Below are positions 11,417-20,443 of a DNA stretch of 64,000 nt, in pieces (the stretch's first letter is position 1; each line of letters opens with the position of its first letter). Source of the DNA: Corynebacterium falsenii. Lineage in GTDB: Bacteria > Actinomycetota > Actinomycetes > Mycobacteriales > Mycobacteriaceae. The notes beneath the pieces were generated by a model. It did no database searches and had not been told where the DNA came from. It saw only the letters and a list, made by a program, of their open reading frames with translations. The stretch lies in NCBI GenBank assembly GCA_001054945.1, contig JVKJ01000005.1:124001-188000 (forward strand). The letters run 5' to 3'. Position numbers and translations under genes: made by a program.

Positions 11417-12499
11417 CTAAGTGGTGGAATAAAAGCCAGTTCCGTCCCCTCGGCCGGGGCGGTCAGCCGCGGCGCGGTCCTTCTCCAAGATGGCCGGGAC
11501 CTTGTCCACGCCATTCCTCACCTCGGCGAGGACGTTAGCCAGTTTCCGGGGCTTGTGTCGGTCGGTCCAGCGCCCGCGATTGTCGTCCTCTCGCACGTCG
11601 CGGTAAATCACCTTGGCACCCAAGAGGGAGGCTGCTCTTTCTACATGCCGCCGGACAGGAGCTCCGGGCATGGTGGACAGATCAATGACGATGGCGTCCA
11701 CCCTAAGGCTGGGGCAGTGTTGGTAGAGCATATGAATGTGATGCTCCATAGAGAGGTGGCTCGTCTCCCCCGGCTCCGAGACGAGATTCATGATCATGAC
11801 CTTGGGAGCACTGGTCTGAGCCAGTGCTTGGACAATCCCCGGCACAAGCACATGCGGTGTGACAGAGGAGAACCAAGAGCCGGGTCCCAATGTGACCAGG
11901 TCGGCATTCAAAATCGCTTCCACGGCGGGAGCGGCCGCGGGAGGGTCGGCGGGGATGAGTCGCACTCTGCGCACCTCGCCGAGTGTGGATGCGACGGCGA
12001 CTTGACCCCGAACGGCCACGACTTCGCGTGGGTCTTCGGCGAGTCCCAGCACCTCCGCCTCGAGATCGAGAGGTTCGGTACTCATTGGTACGACGCGTCC
12101 GCGGATCCCCAGAAGCCGGGAGATCTCGTCGAGCGCCGCAATATCGTCGCCCATGACCTGTGCCAGACCGGTGATGAGGAAATTGCCCACGGCGTGTCCA
12201 TTGAGGGCGCCGTTGCCCCCGAATCGGTGCTGCAGCGCGGTCTCCCACAGCCGCCCTCGCTCGGTGTCTCGAGCCAGCGCGGCCAGAGCCATGCGGAGGT
12301 CGCCGGGAGGCAGGGTGCCGAGTTCACGTCGCAGGCGGCCTGAGGAGCCTCCGTCATCCGCAACAGTAACGATGGCAGTGACATGATCGGCAATGGTTCG
12401 ACAGGCGCGAAGAGTGGCAAAGAGGCCGTGGCCGCCGCCGAGGGAGGCGATTTTCTCGTAGGCGACATTCTCATTGTGTTCGCTGGTGCTCATATTCAT
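11417..12499 (-). CDS. yvcK: YvcK/CofD-like protein (gluconeogenesis factor family)
   Basis: YvcK proteins bind UDP-sugars and affect cell-wall synthesis and growth on gluconeogenic carbon sources. Their fold is related to CofD (2-phospho-L-lactate transferase), but they are not F420 enzymes. The 360-residue product shows the family glycine-rich segment LGGGHGLFATLRACR near residue 20, TVADDGGSSGRLR near residue 46, and the NADLVTLGPGSWFSSVTPHVL motif near residue 205. Two ATG codons, 6 bases apart, could start it. It lies 72 bases from whiA and 36 from rapZ. Confidence 0.92.
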   Translation of the reverse strand: MNMSTSEHNENVAYEKIASLGGGHGLFATLRACRTIADHVTAIVTVADDGGSSGRLRRELGTLPPGDLRMALAALARDTERGRLWETALQHRFGGNGALNGHAVGNFLITGLAQVMGDDIAALDEISRLLGIRGRVVPMSTEPLDLEAEVLGLAEDPREVVAVRGQVAVASTLGEVRRVRLIPADPPAAAPAVEAILNADLVTLGPGSWFSSVTPHVLVPGIVQALAQTSAPKVMIMNLVSEPGETSHLSMEHHIHMLYQHCPSLRVDAIVIDLSTMPGAPVRRHVERAASLLGAKVIYRDVREDDNRGRWTDRHKPRKLANVLAEVRNGVDKVPAILEKDRAAADRPGRGDGTGFYSTT

Positions 12500-12535
12500 C
12501 GACCTATGTGGTTGGATCTCTTGTTGCTGTAATCC

Positions 12536-13438
12536 CTATTTGGCGAGGTCTCGGTGGGAAACCTTCACATTGACATCGTCCTGTCTGAGTCGATTGCCCA
12601 AGTTTTCCACTACGGCCACGCTGCGGTGGTGGCCGCCCGTGCAGCCAATGGCGACGGACACGAAATTCTTCCCCTCACGTCGGTATCCGGGAAGCATTGC
12701 CTGAATCATCGTCTCAACTGCGTTGATGAACTCGATCGTTCCTTCTTGGTTCATGACATAGTTAGCGATGGGTGCGTCGGTGCCGCGATAGTGGCGCAGT
12801 TCGGGGATCCAATAGGGATTCGGAAGGAAGCGAGCGTCCAAAAGGATATCCACATCTTTGGGAGCGCCATGCTTAAACCCGAAGGACTGCAGGTTCACCC
12901 GGATGGAGCTGCCGTCCAACATCTCGAACTCGGACTCCAGTTTGCGGCGGAGATCGTGGACGGAAGAACCAGTCGTATCCAGGACGATATCCGCGCGCGC
13001 TTTGATCTCGCTGAGCATCTCGCGCTCACGGTCCAGGCCCTCCTGAAGGGTTCCTTCCTCCTGCAGCGGGTGGCTGCGGCGGACGGTATCGAAGCGGGTG
13101 ATGAGCTCCGAATCGTCGGCATCAAGGTAGAGGACGATGGGCCGATGGGCGGATTGGTGAAGCGTGTCGAGCACCCCGTTGAGGCTCCCCGCAAAGGCCC
13201 GCGACCGTACGTCGGTCACAATGGCCAGACGCTCGACCGGAGACTCCTTCTCAAAGCTCAGCTCCACCATCTTGACAATGAGCTCCGGCGGAAGGTTGTC
13301 AGCGACGTACCAACCCATTTCCTCCAGCGCGGCGGCCGCGGCACGACGCCCGGCTCCGGACATTCCGGTGATTAAAATGAGCGATGGTTTTCGCTGGGGC
13401 TCGTGGGGATCCCTGGATGGGTCGGACATCGGCTTCAT
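12536..13438 (-). CDS. rapZ: RapZ-like nucleotide-binding protein
   Basis: RapZ (YvcJ) family proteins bind nucleotides; in E. coli RapZ is an RNA-binding adaptor that controls GlmS through small RNAs. The 300-residue product has a P-loop-like ITGMSGAGRR segment near residue 23, in which the usual Walker lysine is arginine. The DNLPPELI segment follows, and the C-terminal sequence includes FKHGAPKDVDILLDARFLPNPYW and AIGCTGGHHRSV. A second ATG three codons in (MSDPSRD) has a better-spaced AGAGG and may be the true start. The mechanism in Actinobacteria is not established. Confidence 0.92.
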   Translation of the reverse strand: MKPMSDPSRDPHEPQRKPSLILITGMSGAGRRAAAAALEEMGWYVADNLPPELIVKMVELSFEKESPVERLAIVTDVRSRAFAGSLNGVLDTLHQSAHRPIVLYLDADDSELITRFDTVRRSHPLQEEGTLQEGLDREREMLSEIKARADIVLDTTGSSVHDLRRKLESEFEMLDGSSIRVNLQSFGFKHGAPKDVDILLDARFLPNPYWIPELRHYRGTDAPIANYVMNQEGTIEFINAVETMIQAMLPGYRREGKNFVSVAIGCTGGHHRSVAVVENLGNRLRQDDVNVKVSHRDLAK

Positions 13439-13459
13439 GCCTCTACTCTAACCGCCGAG

Positions 13460-15541
13460 TCAGTCCTGCTGCGACGGTTCAGTATGCAGGGCATCGAAAA
13501 TTGCCCGCGCCAAGGAGGGGCCGAATCCAGGCAGTTCCCCGATCTCCTCCACCGTGGCCTCCTTCACCTTCGCCACAGAGCCAAAAGCTTTGACCAGCTG
13601 TTTGCGCCGCTTGGGCCCGAGGCCTGAGATGTCGTCCAAAATCGAACGTCGCATCCGCGAACTCCGCTGCTGACGGTGGAACGTGATCGCAAAACGGTGT
13701 GCCTCGTCGCGCAAGTACTGCATGAGGAAAAGGGCCTGAGAATTGCGGGGAACAATGACCGGATAGTCCTCCCCCGGCAGCCACAGCTCCTCGAGGCGCT
13801 TCGCAATACCCACCAGGGTGACATCCGTGACTCCCAGCTGCTCCAACACTTCTTGTGCAGCGTTCACTTGCGGCTTTCCGCCGTCAACCACGAACAGTTG
13901 CGGTGGATACGCGAACTTCCGGGTGCGCGGTTCATCTGCGCCCTCCGGCGAGGCGAGCTCCTCTTCCCCCTCGAGCAAGTCGCCGCCATCGTCCCCGGCT
14001 GGGATGGCGAGCTTGTCCTCCTGGTGCCGCTTGAATCGCCGGCGCACTACCTCGGCGATGGAGGCGACATCGTCGGAGTGCCCTCCCCCGGCCGCATCTT
14101 TGATCTTGTAGCGCCGGTAGTCAGATTTCTTTGGCAGCCCGTCCTCGAACACGACCAAGCTGGCCACCACATCAGTGCCTTGGATGTGGGAAATATCAAT
14201 GCATTCAATGCGCAGCGGAGAATCGTCCATCCACAGCGCTTCCTGCAATTCCTGCAGAGCCGCCGACCGCGCGGTGAGGTCACCCGTCCGCTTCATCTTG
14301 TGCTGCTGGAGCGCTTGCTTCGCGTTCGTGTGTGCGGTCTCCATGAGCGCACGTTTATCGCCGCGCTGCGGCACACGGATCTGCACGGCGGCGCCACGGA
14401 GGGAGGTTAGCCACTCCGCCAGCTCATCAGGAGTATCGGGCATCTCGGGCACGAGGATCTCGCGGGGTAACGGCGTGACCTGCACGTCTCCAATCAGGTC
14501 TCCCAACTCGGCTCGCGCCGCCGGGTTCATAGCAACTGCCAGCTCCCGGTCCACTTCGGCTGAGGCTGCACCGCCGACCGCCGTCTCCGTCGCACTTGCC
14601 AGAGCTGTTTCGTCACCGTAGAACTGGGAAATGAACTGCCCAATGAGAGCGGCATCGGATACGTCATCCTTCTCCACGACCCAGCCCCGCTGCCCGTGAA
14701 TGCGCCCTCCACGAACGTGGAAGATCTGGATCGCCGCCTCGAGTTCGTCGGTGACCAGCGCGATCAAGTCTGCGTCTGTCCGGTCGGAGAACACCACCGC
14801 TTGTTTTTCCATGGCCTTGGTCATGGCTTGCAGCTGGTCGCGCAGCGAGGCAGCCCGCTCGAAGTCCAGCGATTCCGCTGCAGCTTCCATCTCATGCCGC
14901 ACACGTCGCAGAACCGGCTCTGTATTTCCCGCGAGGAAGGACGAAAAACGATCTACCAGCTCCCGGTGACCCGCCGCGGAGATGTTGCCCACACACGGGG
15001 CAGAACACCGATCGATATACCCCAACAAGCAGGGTCGGCCCAGTGCTTCGTGCCTCTTGTAGACGCCGGCGGAACACGTTCTGATGGGGAACACCCGCGT
15101 GAGAGATTCCAAGGTGTCCCTGATCGCCCATGCCTTGGGGTACGGACCGAAATAGCGGATCCCCTTTCTCCTCGGACCGCGGTAGAGAAACGCGCGCGGG
15201 ATCCGCTCTTTAACCGAGATGGCAAGCATGGGGTACGTCTTGTCATCCCGATACATCACGTTGAACCGGGGATTGAAACGCTTGATCCAGGTGTATTCCA
15301 GGTTGAGCGCTTCAAATTCAGAGGACACCACAGTCCACTGCACCCGGTTCGCCGTGTGAACCATGGTCCGAGTGCGTGGATGCAGCTGGGCGGGGTCCTG
15401 GAAGTAATTGGACAGGCGGGCGCGCAGATTCTTCGCCTTGCCAACGTAAATCACCCGGTCGTGGGCATCCCGAAAGGTATAGACACCCGGCTCGGTGGGA
15501 ATGCTTCCCGGAGCTGGCCGATAGGAGACACTATCCGGCAT
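13460..15541 (-). CDS. uvrC: Excinuclease ABC subunit UvrC
   Basis: UvrC makes the two incisions beside DNA lesions in nucleotide excision repair after loading by UvrAB. The 693-residue product has an N-terminal GIY-YIG nuclease domain (PGVYTF to [12 protein letters not shown], residues about 18-43) for the 3' cut. A UvrB-binding UVR segment lies near residues 205-235. The RNase H-like domain follows ([24 protein letters not shown]), and the C-terminus has helix-hairpin-helix motifs ([12 protein letters not shown] and [10 protein letters not shown]). The stop is 21 bases before the rapZ frame. Confidence 0.97.
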   Translation of the reverse strand: MPDSVSYRPAPGSIPTEPGVYTFRDAHDRVIYVGKAKNLRARLSNYFQDPAQLHPRTRTMVHTANRVQWTVVSSEFEALNLEYTWIKRFNPRFNVMYRDDKTYPMLAISVKERIPRAFLYRGPRRKGIRYFGPYPKAWAIRDTLESLTRVFPIRTCSAGVYKRHEALGRPCLLGYIDRCSAPCVGNISAAGHRELVDRFSSFLAGNTEPVLRRVRHEMEAAAESLDFERAASLRDQLQAMTKAMEKQAVVFSDRTDADLIALVTDELEAAIQIFHVRGGRIHGQRGWVVEKDDVSDAALIGQFISQFYGDETALASATETAVGGAASAEVDRELAVAMNPAARAELGDLIGDVQVTPLPREILVPEMPDTPDELAEWLTSLRGAAVQIRVPQRGDKRALMETAHTNAKQALQQHKMKRTGDLTARSAALQELQEALWMDDSPLRIECIDISHIQGTDVVASLVVFEDGLPKKSDYRRYKIKDAAGGGHSDDVASIAEVVRRRFKRHQEDKLAIPAGDDGGDLLEGEEELASPEGADEPRTRKFAYPPQLFVVDGGKPQVNAAQEVLEQLGVTDVTLVGIAKRLEELWLPGEDYPVIVPRNSQALFLMQYLRDEAHRFAITFHRQQRSSRMRRSILDDISGLGPKRRKQLVKAFGSVAKVKEATVEEIGELPGFGPSLARAIFDALHTEPSQQD

Positions 15542-15546
15542 GGCTG

Positions 15547-16038
15547 TTACTCGTCATCCGGCATGTAGCGATCCTCGAGTCGCCGGAAGTCCTCGACCTT
15601 CTGAGCAATACCCTTGTCCTTGATGTGGAAGGCCATCATGGGGACGAACTCGAAGTCTGGCAGTTCCAATCGGGCCATGCGCGATGTCGAGGGGAAACTC
15701 AGACCGTGGATGATGTGCCAGGGGTAGAATTGGGCATTCGCGATGTTGCGCACCTGCACCCCCTGTTCATTGACTTTCACATGAGGGCGCAGCAGTGTGA
15801 GACACACGAGGGAGAAGATGACCCCGATCCCCACAAAGGCGAATTGGTCGAACGTGGTCACCGCCACACCGGTGTACCCCACCGCCACGATGAAGGCCAT
15901 GAAAATGTGTACCGCCATGATGATGACCACACCGATGAATGCCCACCGTCGCAGGTAAGGTGACGTGACCTCCAACTCCCAGTGCTCCCGTGCAGGTTGA
16001 CTGGTTGTCTTGTGCGCAAGGTGGTTCTGATCTTTCAC
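15547..16038 (-). CDS. PH-domain membrane protein of unknown function
   Basis: A 163-residue protein with two predicted membrane helices (about residues 33-57 and 65-85), followed by a soluble domain of about 75 residues. That domain ([13 protein letters not shown], then [13 protein letters not shown]) resembles the bacterial PH domain of the mycobacterial CFP-6 / low-molecular-weight antigen 6 group. The start is GTG. The stop lies five bases before uvrC, so it is probably co-transcribed with uvrC and perhaps with the riboflavin genes upstream. I know of no function beyond a likely membrane-anchored binding domain. Confidence 0.8.
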   Translation of the reverse strand: MKDQNHLAHKTTSQPAREHWELEVTSPYLRRWAFIGVVIIMAVHIFMAFIVAVGYTGVAVTTFDQFAFVGIGVIFSLVCLTLLRPHVKVNEQGVQVRNIANAQFYPWHIIHGLSFPSTSRMARLELPDFEFVPMMAFHIKDKGIAQKVEDFRRLEDRYMPDDE

Positions 16039-16112
16039 GTGTCTCAGTCTAACGATGCGAAGTCCAACCGCCTAAAGGAGAGCGCCATCTCCGCGCGGCG
16101 GACGTTCTTGGC

Positions 16113-16595
16113 TCAGGCCCAATCTCGAATCCGCTGGTTCACGAGCGCCGCGTGGATAGCCGCTACCGCCGAATCTGCACCTTTGTCCTCGGAGGCTCCC
16201 TCACCACCAGCGCGCGCTACGGCCTGCTCGGGCGTGTTCACCGTGAGTACCCCGTTGCCCACCGGCGTTGATGAGTCCAGCGACACTCGCGTCAGCCCGT
16301 AGGTCACTGCATCGCAGACCACCCGGAAGTGCTCAGTCTCACCTTCGATGACGCATCCCGTCGCCACGACGGCGTCAAAAACTTCGCAGGCATTCGCGAC
16401 TGCGAGCGGGAGTTCTAGTGCCCCCGCAACCCTCCATTCCGTGACCTTGGCCCCCGCGTCCCGGGCGGCGGCGATGGCGCGTGCGTGAAGCTGGTCGGTG
16501 ACGTCCGCGTTCCATGTCGCGGAGATCACTGCAACGCGCATTCCTTCGGCCGCGCCAGGGGCGAGTCGGATGGAGCTTAGACCTTCGGCTGGCAA
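16113..16595 (-). CDS. ribH: 6,7-dimethyl-8-ribityllumazine synthase
   Basis: RibH condenses the ribityl-pyrimidinedione with 3,4-dihydroxy-2-butanone 4-phosphate, the penultimate step to riboflavin. The start chosen is a TTG with TAAGGAG seven bases upstream; that ribosome site overlaps the ribBA stop codon. This gives 160 residues, the normal length, whereas the longer open frame runs into ribBA. Motifs are ISATWN near residue 24, AGALELPL near residue 60, and the catalytic-histidine segment GCVIEGETEHF near residue 85. It ends the ribD-ribE-ribBA-ribH series. Confidence 0.94.
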   Translation of the reverse strand: MPAEGLSSIRLAPGAAEGMRVAVISATWNADVTDQLHARAIAAARDAGAKVTEWRVAGALELPLAVANACEVFDAVVATGCVIEGETEHFRVVCDAVTYGLTRVSLDSSTPVGNGVLTVNTPEQAVARAGGEGASEDKGADSAVAAIHAALVNQRIRDWA

Positions 16596-16605
16596 AGTTG
16601 ACTCC

Positions 16606-17862
16606 TTACATTGACAGCGAATCCAATTGGTGACCCATGCGGTCCCGTTTGGTTCGCAGGTAGTTGATGTTCTCAGGATTGGACGCCAGCTCCACTGGCA
16701 CCCGGCGGTGCACCTGGACCCCATATGCTTCGAGGTGCTGCTTCTTGGCGGGATTATTGGACATCAGGGCGACCGTTCGCACCCCCATGTCCTTCAACAT
16801 CTGGGCCGCAGCGCTGTATTCGCGCATGTCGGCTGGAAGACCCTGGGCGGTATTAGCATCGACCGTATCCATCCCGCCATCCTGCAGGGCGTACGCCCGC
16901 AGTTTGGGCACCAGGCCGATGCCCCGGCCCTCATGACCGCGCATGTAGATCAACACTCCCCGCCCCTCCTCGGCGATTGCGTCCAAGCTGCAGGAGAGCT
17001 GTTCACCACAGTCGCAGCGAAGGGATCCGAAGGCATCCCCGGTCAGGCATTCAGAATGAACGCGGACCATGACGTCCTCGCCGTCCCGAATGTCGCCCTT
17101 GACCAGGGCGATATGCTCCGTGCCGTCGATGAGGCTGGTGTAACCATAAGCGGAGAACTCGCCGTGACTGGTGGGCAGACGCGTCTCGGCGGACCGCTCC
17201 ACGACGGTGGTGTTTGCGCGACGCCACTCGATCAACTGTTCAATGGAGATCAGCTTAAGCCCGTGGGTGTTGGCGAAACGGCGCAGTTCGGGTAGGCGCG
17301 CCATGGTCTCTGGGTGTTCCTCACTGACGATCTCGCAGAGCACGCCCGCAGGTGCCAGGCCGGCGGCCCGGGACAGGTCCACGCTGGCCTCAGTGTGTCC
17401 CGCGCGCACGAGGACTCCCCCGTCTCGGGCGCGCAGAGGCACCACGTGGCCGGGGCGGTTGAACGTGGCCGGAACGCTTTCTGGGTCTGCGAGCTTGCGA
17501 ACGGTGGTCGTTCGATCACTCGCGCTGATGCCGGTGGTGACACCCTCAGCCGCGTCGACCGTGACGGTGTAGGCCGTCCCGCGGACGTCCTCGTTTCGCC
17601 CCACCATGGGAGGCAGACCTAGCCGATCGCAATTCGCTTCAGTCATGCCCACGCACACGTAGCCGGAGCTGTAGCGGACCATGAACGCCATGAGCTCAGG
17701 GGTAGCGAGCTCGGCCGAGAAGATCAGATCGCCCTCGTTCTCCCGGTTTTCGTCATCAACGACCACGACTGGCTTCCCAGCCTTGATCTCTGCGATGGCC
17801 TCGTCGACGGAATCCAGGAGGTGGTCGCCGCTGCCCCTGTCATTCGTGATCTCGTTGTTCAT
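16606..17862 (-). CDS. ribBA: Bifunctional 3,4-dihydroxy-2-butanone-4-phosphate synthase / GTP cyclohydrolase II
   Basis: This fused enzyme supplies both branches of riboflavin synthesis. The N-terminal DHBP synthase half (about residues 1-215) has the acidic [14 protein letters not shown] loop and the [28 protein letters not shown] segment. The C-terminal GTP cyclohydrolase II half (about 220-418) has the zinc-binding [19 protein letters not shown] cysteines and [12 protein letters not shown]. The ATG start gives 418 residues. It lies between riboflavin synthase and ribH; only 10 bases separate it from ribH. Confidence 0.97.
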   Translation of the reverse strand: MNNEITNDRGSGDHLLDSVDEAIAEIKAGKPVVVVDDENRENEGDLIFSAELATPELMAFMVRYSSGYVCVGMTEANCDRLGLPPMVGRNEDVRGTAYTVTVDAAEGVTTGISASDRTTTVRKLADPESVPATFNRPGHVVPLRARDGGVLVRAGHTEASVDLSRAAGLAPAGVLCEIVSEEHPETMARLPELRRFANTHGLKLISIEQLIEWRRANTTVVERSAETRLPTSHGEFSAYGYTSLIDGTEHIALVKGDIRDGEDVMVRVHSECLTGDAFGSLRCDCGEQLSCSLDAIAEEGRGVLIYMRGHEGRGIGLVPKLRAYALQDGGMDTVDANTAQGLPADMREYSAAAQMLKDMGVRTVALMSNNPAKKQHLEAYGVQVHRRVPVELASNPENINYLRTKRDRMGHQLDSLSM

Positions 17863-17913
17863 GCAAAAACGCCCTTCGCGTAGCTGTCTCAGGTTGTCGA
17901 GGCGAAAGCGCGC

Positions 17914-18528
17914 CTATGGTGCCACCATTTTTTGGACGTATTTCGCGATGACATCCACTTCGATGTTCACCTTATCGCCCGGCTGCAGGTTGCTCAGCAT
18001 TGTTTCCTCCAATGAGGTGGGAACAAGGCCAATCTCAATCTCGGGACCGCTGTCGCCGTTGTATCCGTTTGCGTGGTACGCCGCCACGGTCAAGGAGGTG
18101 CCGTTGATTGCGATCGACCCGTGTTCGACGATGAAGGGTGACAAGTCGGGGTCGTCAAGGCGGAACACAAAGGACTCGTAGAACTCCTCCGGACACCGTG
18201 CGCTGAGATGGGCGGTCCCGTCCACGTGGCCTTGAACGATGTGCCCGCCAAATCGGGATTGGGCCGACATCGCCCGTTCGAGATTCACCGGGTCGCCGTC
18301 CTTCAATTCGCCAAGCACGGTCAAGTCCAGCGTCACTTTCATCACATCGGCGCTGAACCCGTCCTCATCGAGATCCGTGACGGTCAAGCACACGCCGCTG
18401 ACGGAGATGGAATCGCCCAGCTTCGCATCCTCAATCACCTTTTCTGCATCGATGGAAAGGACGAGAGATTCCCCTTGTCGCTTGATGTGTCGGACTCTTC
18501 CGACCTCTTCTACAATGCCCGTGAACAC
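17914..18528 (-). CDS. ribE: Riboflavin synthase, alpha subunit
   Basis: This enzyme dismutates two molecules of 6,7-dimethyl-8-ribityllumazine to riboflavin. The 204-residue product starts MFTGIVEEVG from a GTG codon with GAGGAGAATCTC just upstream. It contains two internal lumazine-binding repeats, each with a GDSISV/VNLERAM-type segment and a SVSGVCLTV or AINGTSLTV core. It is called ribC in some corynebacterial papers. It lies 75 bases after ribD and 51 before ribBA in the rib cluster. Confidence 0.96.
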   Translation of the reverse strand: MFTGIVEEVGRVRHIKRQGESLVLSIDAEKVIEDAKLGDSISVSGVCLTVTDLDEDGFSADVMKVTLDLTVLGELKDGDPVNLERAMSAQSRFGGHIVQGHVDGTAHLSARCPEEFYESFVFRLDDPDLSPFIVEHGSIAINGTSLTVAAYHANGYNGDSGPEIEIGLVPTSLEETMLSNLQPGDKVNIEVDVIAKYVQKMVAP

Positions 18529-18603
18529 GAGATTCTCCTCTCTGCCGGTGGCGCCGGTTTATGTCCGCGCCGGTCTGGGCACGGCCTTCGCCGGAAAATG
18601 TGT

Positions 18604-19764
18604 TCATAATTCTATGCAGACCCGGGGGCGTCGACGGGTTAGGGTCCATTTCAGGTCCGCGCCGAGGACCTCTAGCTCCCGCGGGTGAAAGCGCTTGATA
18701 TCGGCCATGGTGGTCGGGTGCTCAGGGGAATTGGGGACGCCAGCCACTCCATCCCCCAGCACTGCCGGCGCCAGATAGCTGTCGATGGCATCTACCACTC
18801 CCGCGCGCACTGCCGCGCCGATCAGGGTGGGCCCGCCCTCGATGAGCACGTCGACGAGGTCACGCTCCGCCAGCTTAGCCAGTGCAGCATTAATGTCTCT
18901 GGTGTGAAGATGGAGGGCATCACCAGGGCCAGTCAGAATGGCGAGGTCGTCGGACAGGTCGGTCTGCCCCAGTACCACTCGCAGCGGTTGGTGATCTGCG
19001 AGGAGCGTGCCGTCGGTCCCGCCGAGTCGTGCCGTCAGCCTGGGGTTATCCGTCAGGACGGTGCCCGTGCCTACCACGATGGCGTCCCGGCGGGCCCGGT
19101 CTTCGTGGGCGCTCGCGCGTGCTTCAGCGCCGGTGATCCAGGTACTGCTTCCGTCTGACGCGGCTACTTTGCCGTCGATCGTGGAGGCGATTTTGGCGGT
19201 GACATGGGGGCGCCCCATCTCTTGGCAGAGCAGCCAGGGCTCCACGGAAAAGTGCCGGAGAAACCGTGCGTCCGATGACGGTGACGATATCGAATCACTT
19301 TCGTCCGGTCTCTCCGAACTGAAATCCAGATAGGGCCCGTACACCGTGAGCCCGGCTGCCCGAAGGGCCTCTGCTCCCCCGCCTTCTGTACGTCCGGGGT
19401 CTGAGAACAGGAAATGGACCTCGGCCACTCCGGCTTCTATCAATGCCTGAGAACAGGGACCGGTGCGGCCGCTGTGATTGCACGGTTCCAAAGTCACATA
19501 CGCGATGGCTCCGCGGGCGAGGGCTCCAGCATCCCGGATCGCCATGACTTCAGCATGCGCTCCACCCGGTGGCTGGGTTCGACCACGCCCAACCACCTCT
19601 GAGCTTTCCGCATCCACCAGGACGCATCCTACGGGCGGGTTTGGCGAGACCACCCCGGCGGCCTCGCGGCCCAGGTCGTCTGCCAGCGCAAAGAACGCGG
19701 CCGGTCCGGCGCTGGTCGAGTTGAAGATTGGCGTCCCCGTGTTCATAATCTTCGCGGCATACAC
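18604..19764 (-). CDS. ribD: Bifunctional riboflavin deaminase/reductase RibD
   Basis: RibD deaminates the first pyrimidine intermediate and reduces its ribosyl side chain. The N-terminal cytidine-deaminase-type domain shows the zinc ligands in HAEVMAIRDAG and LEPCNHSGRTGPC. The C-terminal reductase domain (from about residue 180) has TAKIASTIDGKVAA and VDVLIEGGPTLIGA. The start is uncertain: the first ATG is used here, but another ATG six codons in (19746) is equally plausible and neither has a clear ribosome site. It follows rpe by about seven bases, so rib genes may share the rpe transcript. Confidence 0.94.
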   Translation of the reverse strand: MYAAKIMNTGTPIFNSTSAGPAAFFALADDLGREAAGVVSPNPPVGCVLVDAESSEVVGRGRTQPPGGAHAEVMAIRDAGALARGAIAYVTLEPCNHSGRTGPCSQALIEAGVAEVHFLFSDPGRTEGGGAEALRAAGLTVYGPYLDFSSERPDESDSISSPSSDARFLRHFSVEPWLLCQEMGRPHVTAKIASTIDGKVAASDGSSTWITGAEARASAHEDRARRDAIVVGTGTVLTDNPRLTARLGGTDGTLLADHQPLRVVLGQTDLSDDLAILTGPGDALHLHTRDINAALAKLAERDLVDVLIEGGPTLIGAAVRAGVVDAIDSYLAPAVLGDGVAGVPNSPEHPTTMADIKRFHPRELEVLGADLKWTLTRRRPRVCIEL

Positions 19765-19770
19765 GGCTGG

Positions 19771-20433
19771 CTATGCGGAAGCGGTGGAGCGGATGGCCTC
19801 CACCTGCGCGTTCCGGTCGGTGTGACCGAACACGGAACTGCCAGCGACGTAAATATCCACGCCCGCCGCTGCAGAAGGGGCAGCCGTGTTGGCATCGATG
19901 CCGCCGTCGATTTCAATGAGAGTGTCCAGGTCTTCCTGGTCGATCCGCGCGCGCAACGCTTCGACCTTGGGAAGTACCTCGGGCATGAATTTCTGCCCTC
20001 CGAATCCGGGTTCCACACTCATTACCAGCACGATGTCGAATTCGCCGAGATGCTCGAGCAGCGGTTCGACCGGAGTCTTTGGCTTCACCGCAATGCCGGC
20101 CTTGGTCCCCGCCTCGCGGAGTACCCGCGCCAAACGGCACGCACCATCCACCCCGTCCACCGCTTCGAGGTGAAAGGTGACGCTGTCGAATTCAGCATAA
20201 TCCGGTGCCCACCGCTCCGGATCCTCGATCATGAGATGGACGTCCAGATGCTTGTTCGTGTGGGGACGGAGACACGTTGCCACCGGGAGCCCAAAGGACA
20301 GGTTGGGGACGAAGTGCCCATCCATGACGTCGATATGCAGCCAATCAGCTGCCTCGACGGAGTGCACCTCATCAGCCAAGCGGGCGAAATCGGAGGCCAG
20401 GATTGACGGGGCAATGATTGTGCGCTGAGTCAT
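19771..20433 (-). CDS. rpe: Ribulose-phosphate 3-epimerase
   Basis: Rpe converts ribulose 5-phosphate to xylulose 5-phosphate; it serves the pentose phosphate pathway and stands next to ribD, whose pathway uses ribulose 5-phosphate. From the chosen ATG (MTQRTIIAPSIL) the product is 220 residues, the family length; the open frame upstream overlaps rsmB and is unrelated. Signatures are DVMDGHFVPNLSFG near residue 38, HLMIEDPERW near residue 70, VEPGFGGQKF near residue 142 and IDGGID near residue 177. Its ribosome site region contains the rsmB stop codon. Confidence 0.96.
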   Translation of the reverse strand: MTQRTIIAPSILASDFARLADEVHSVEAADWLHIDVMDGHFVPNLSFGLPVATCLRPHTNKHLDVHLMIEDPERWAPDYAEFDSVTFHLEAVDGVDGACRLARVLREAGTKAGIAVKPKTPVEPLLEHLGEFDIVLVMSVEPGFGGQKFMPEVLPKVEALRARIDQEDLDTLIEIDGGIDANTAAPSAAAGVDIYVAGSSVFGHTDRNAQVEAIRSTASA

Positions 20434-20443
20434 GATTGTCACC

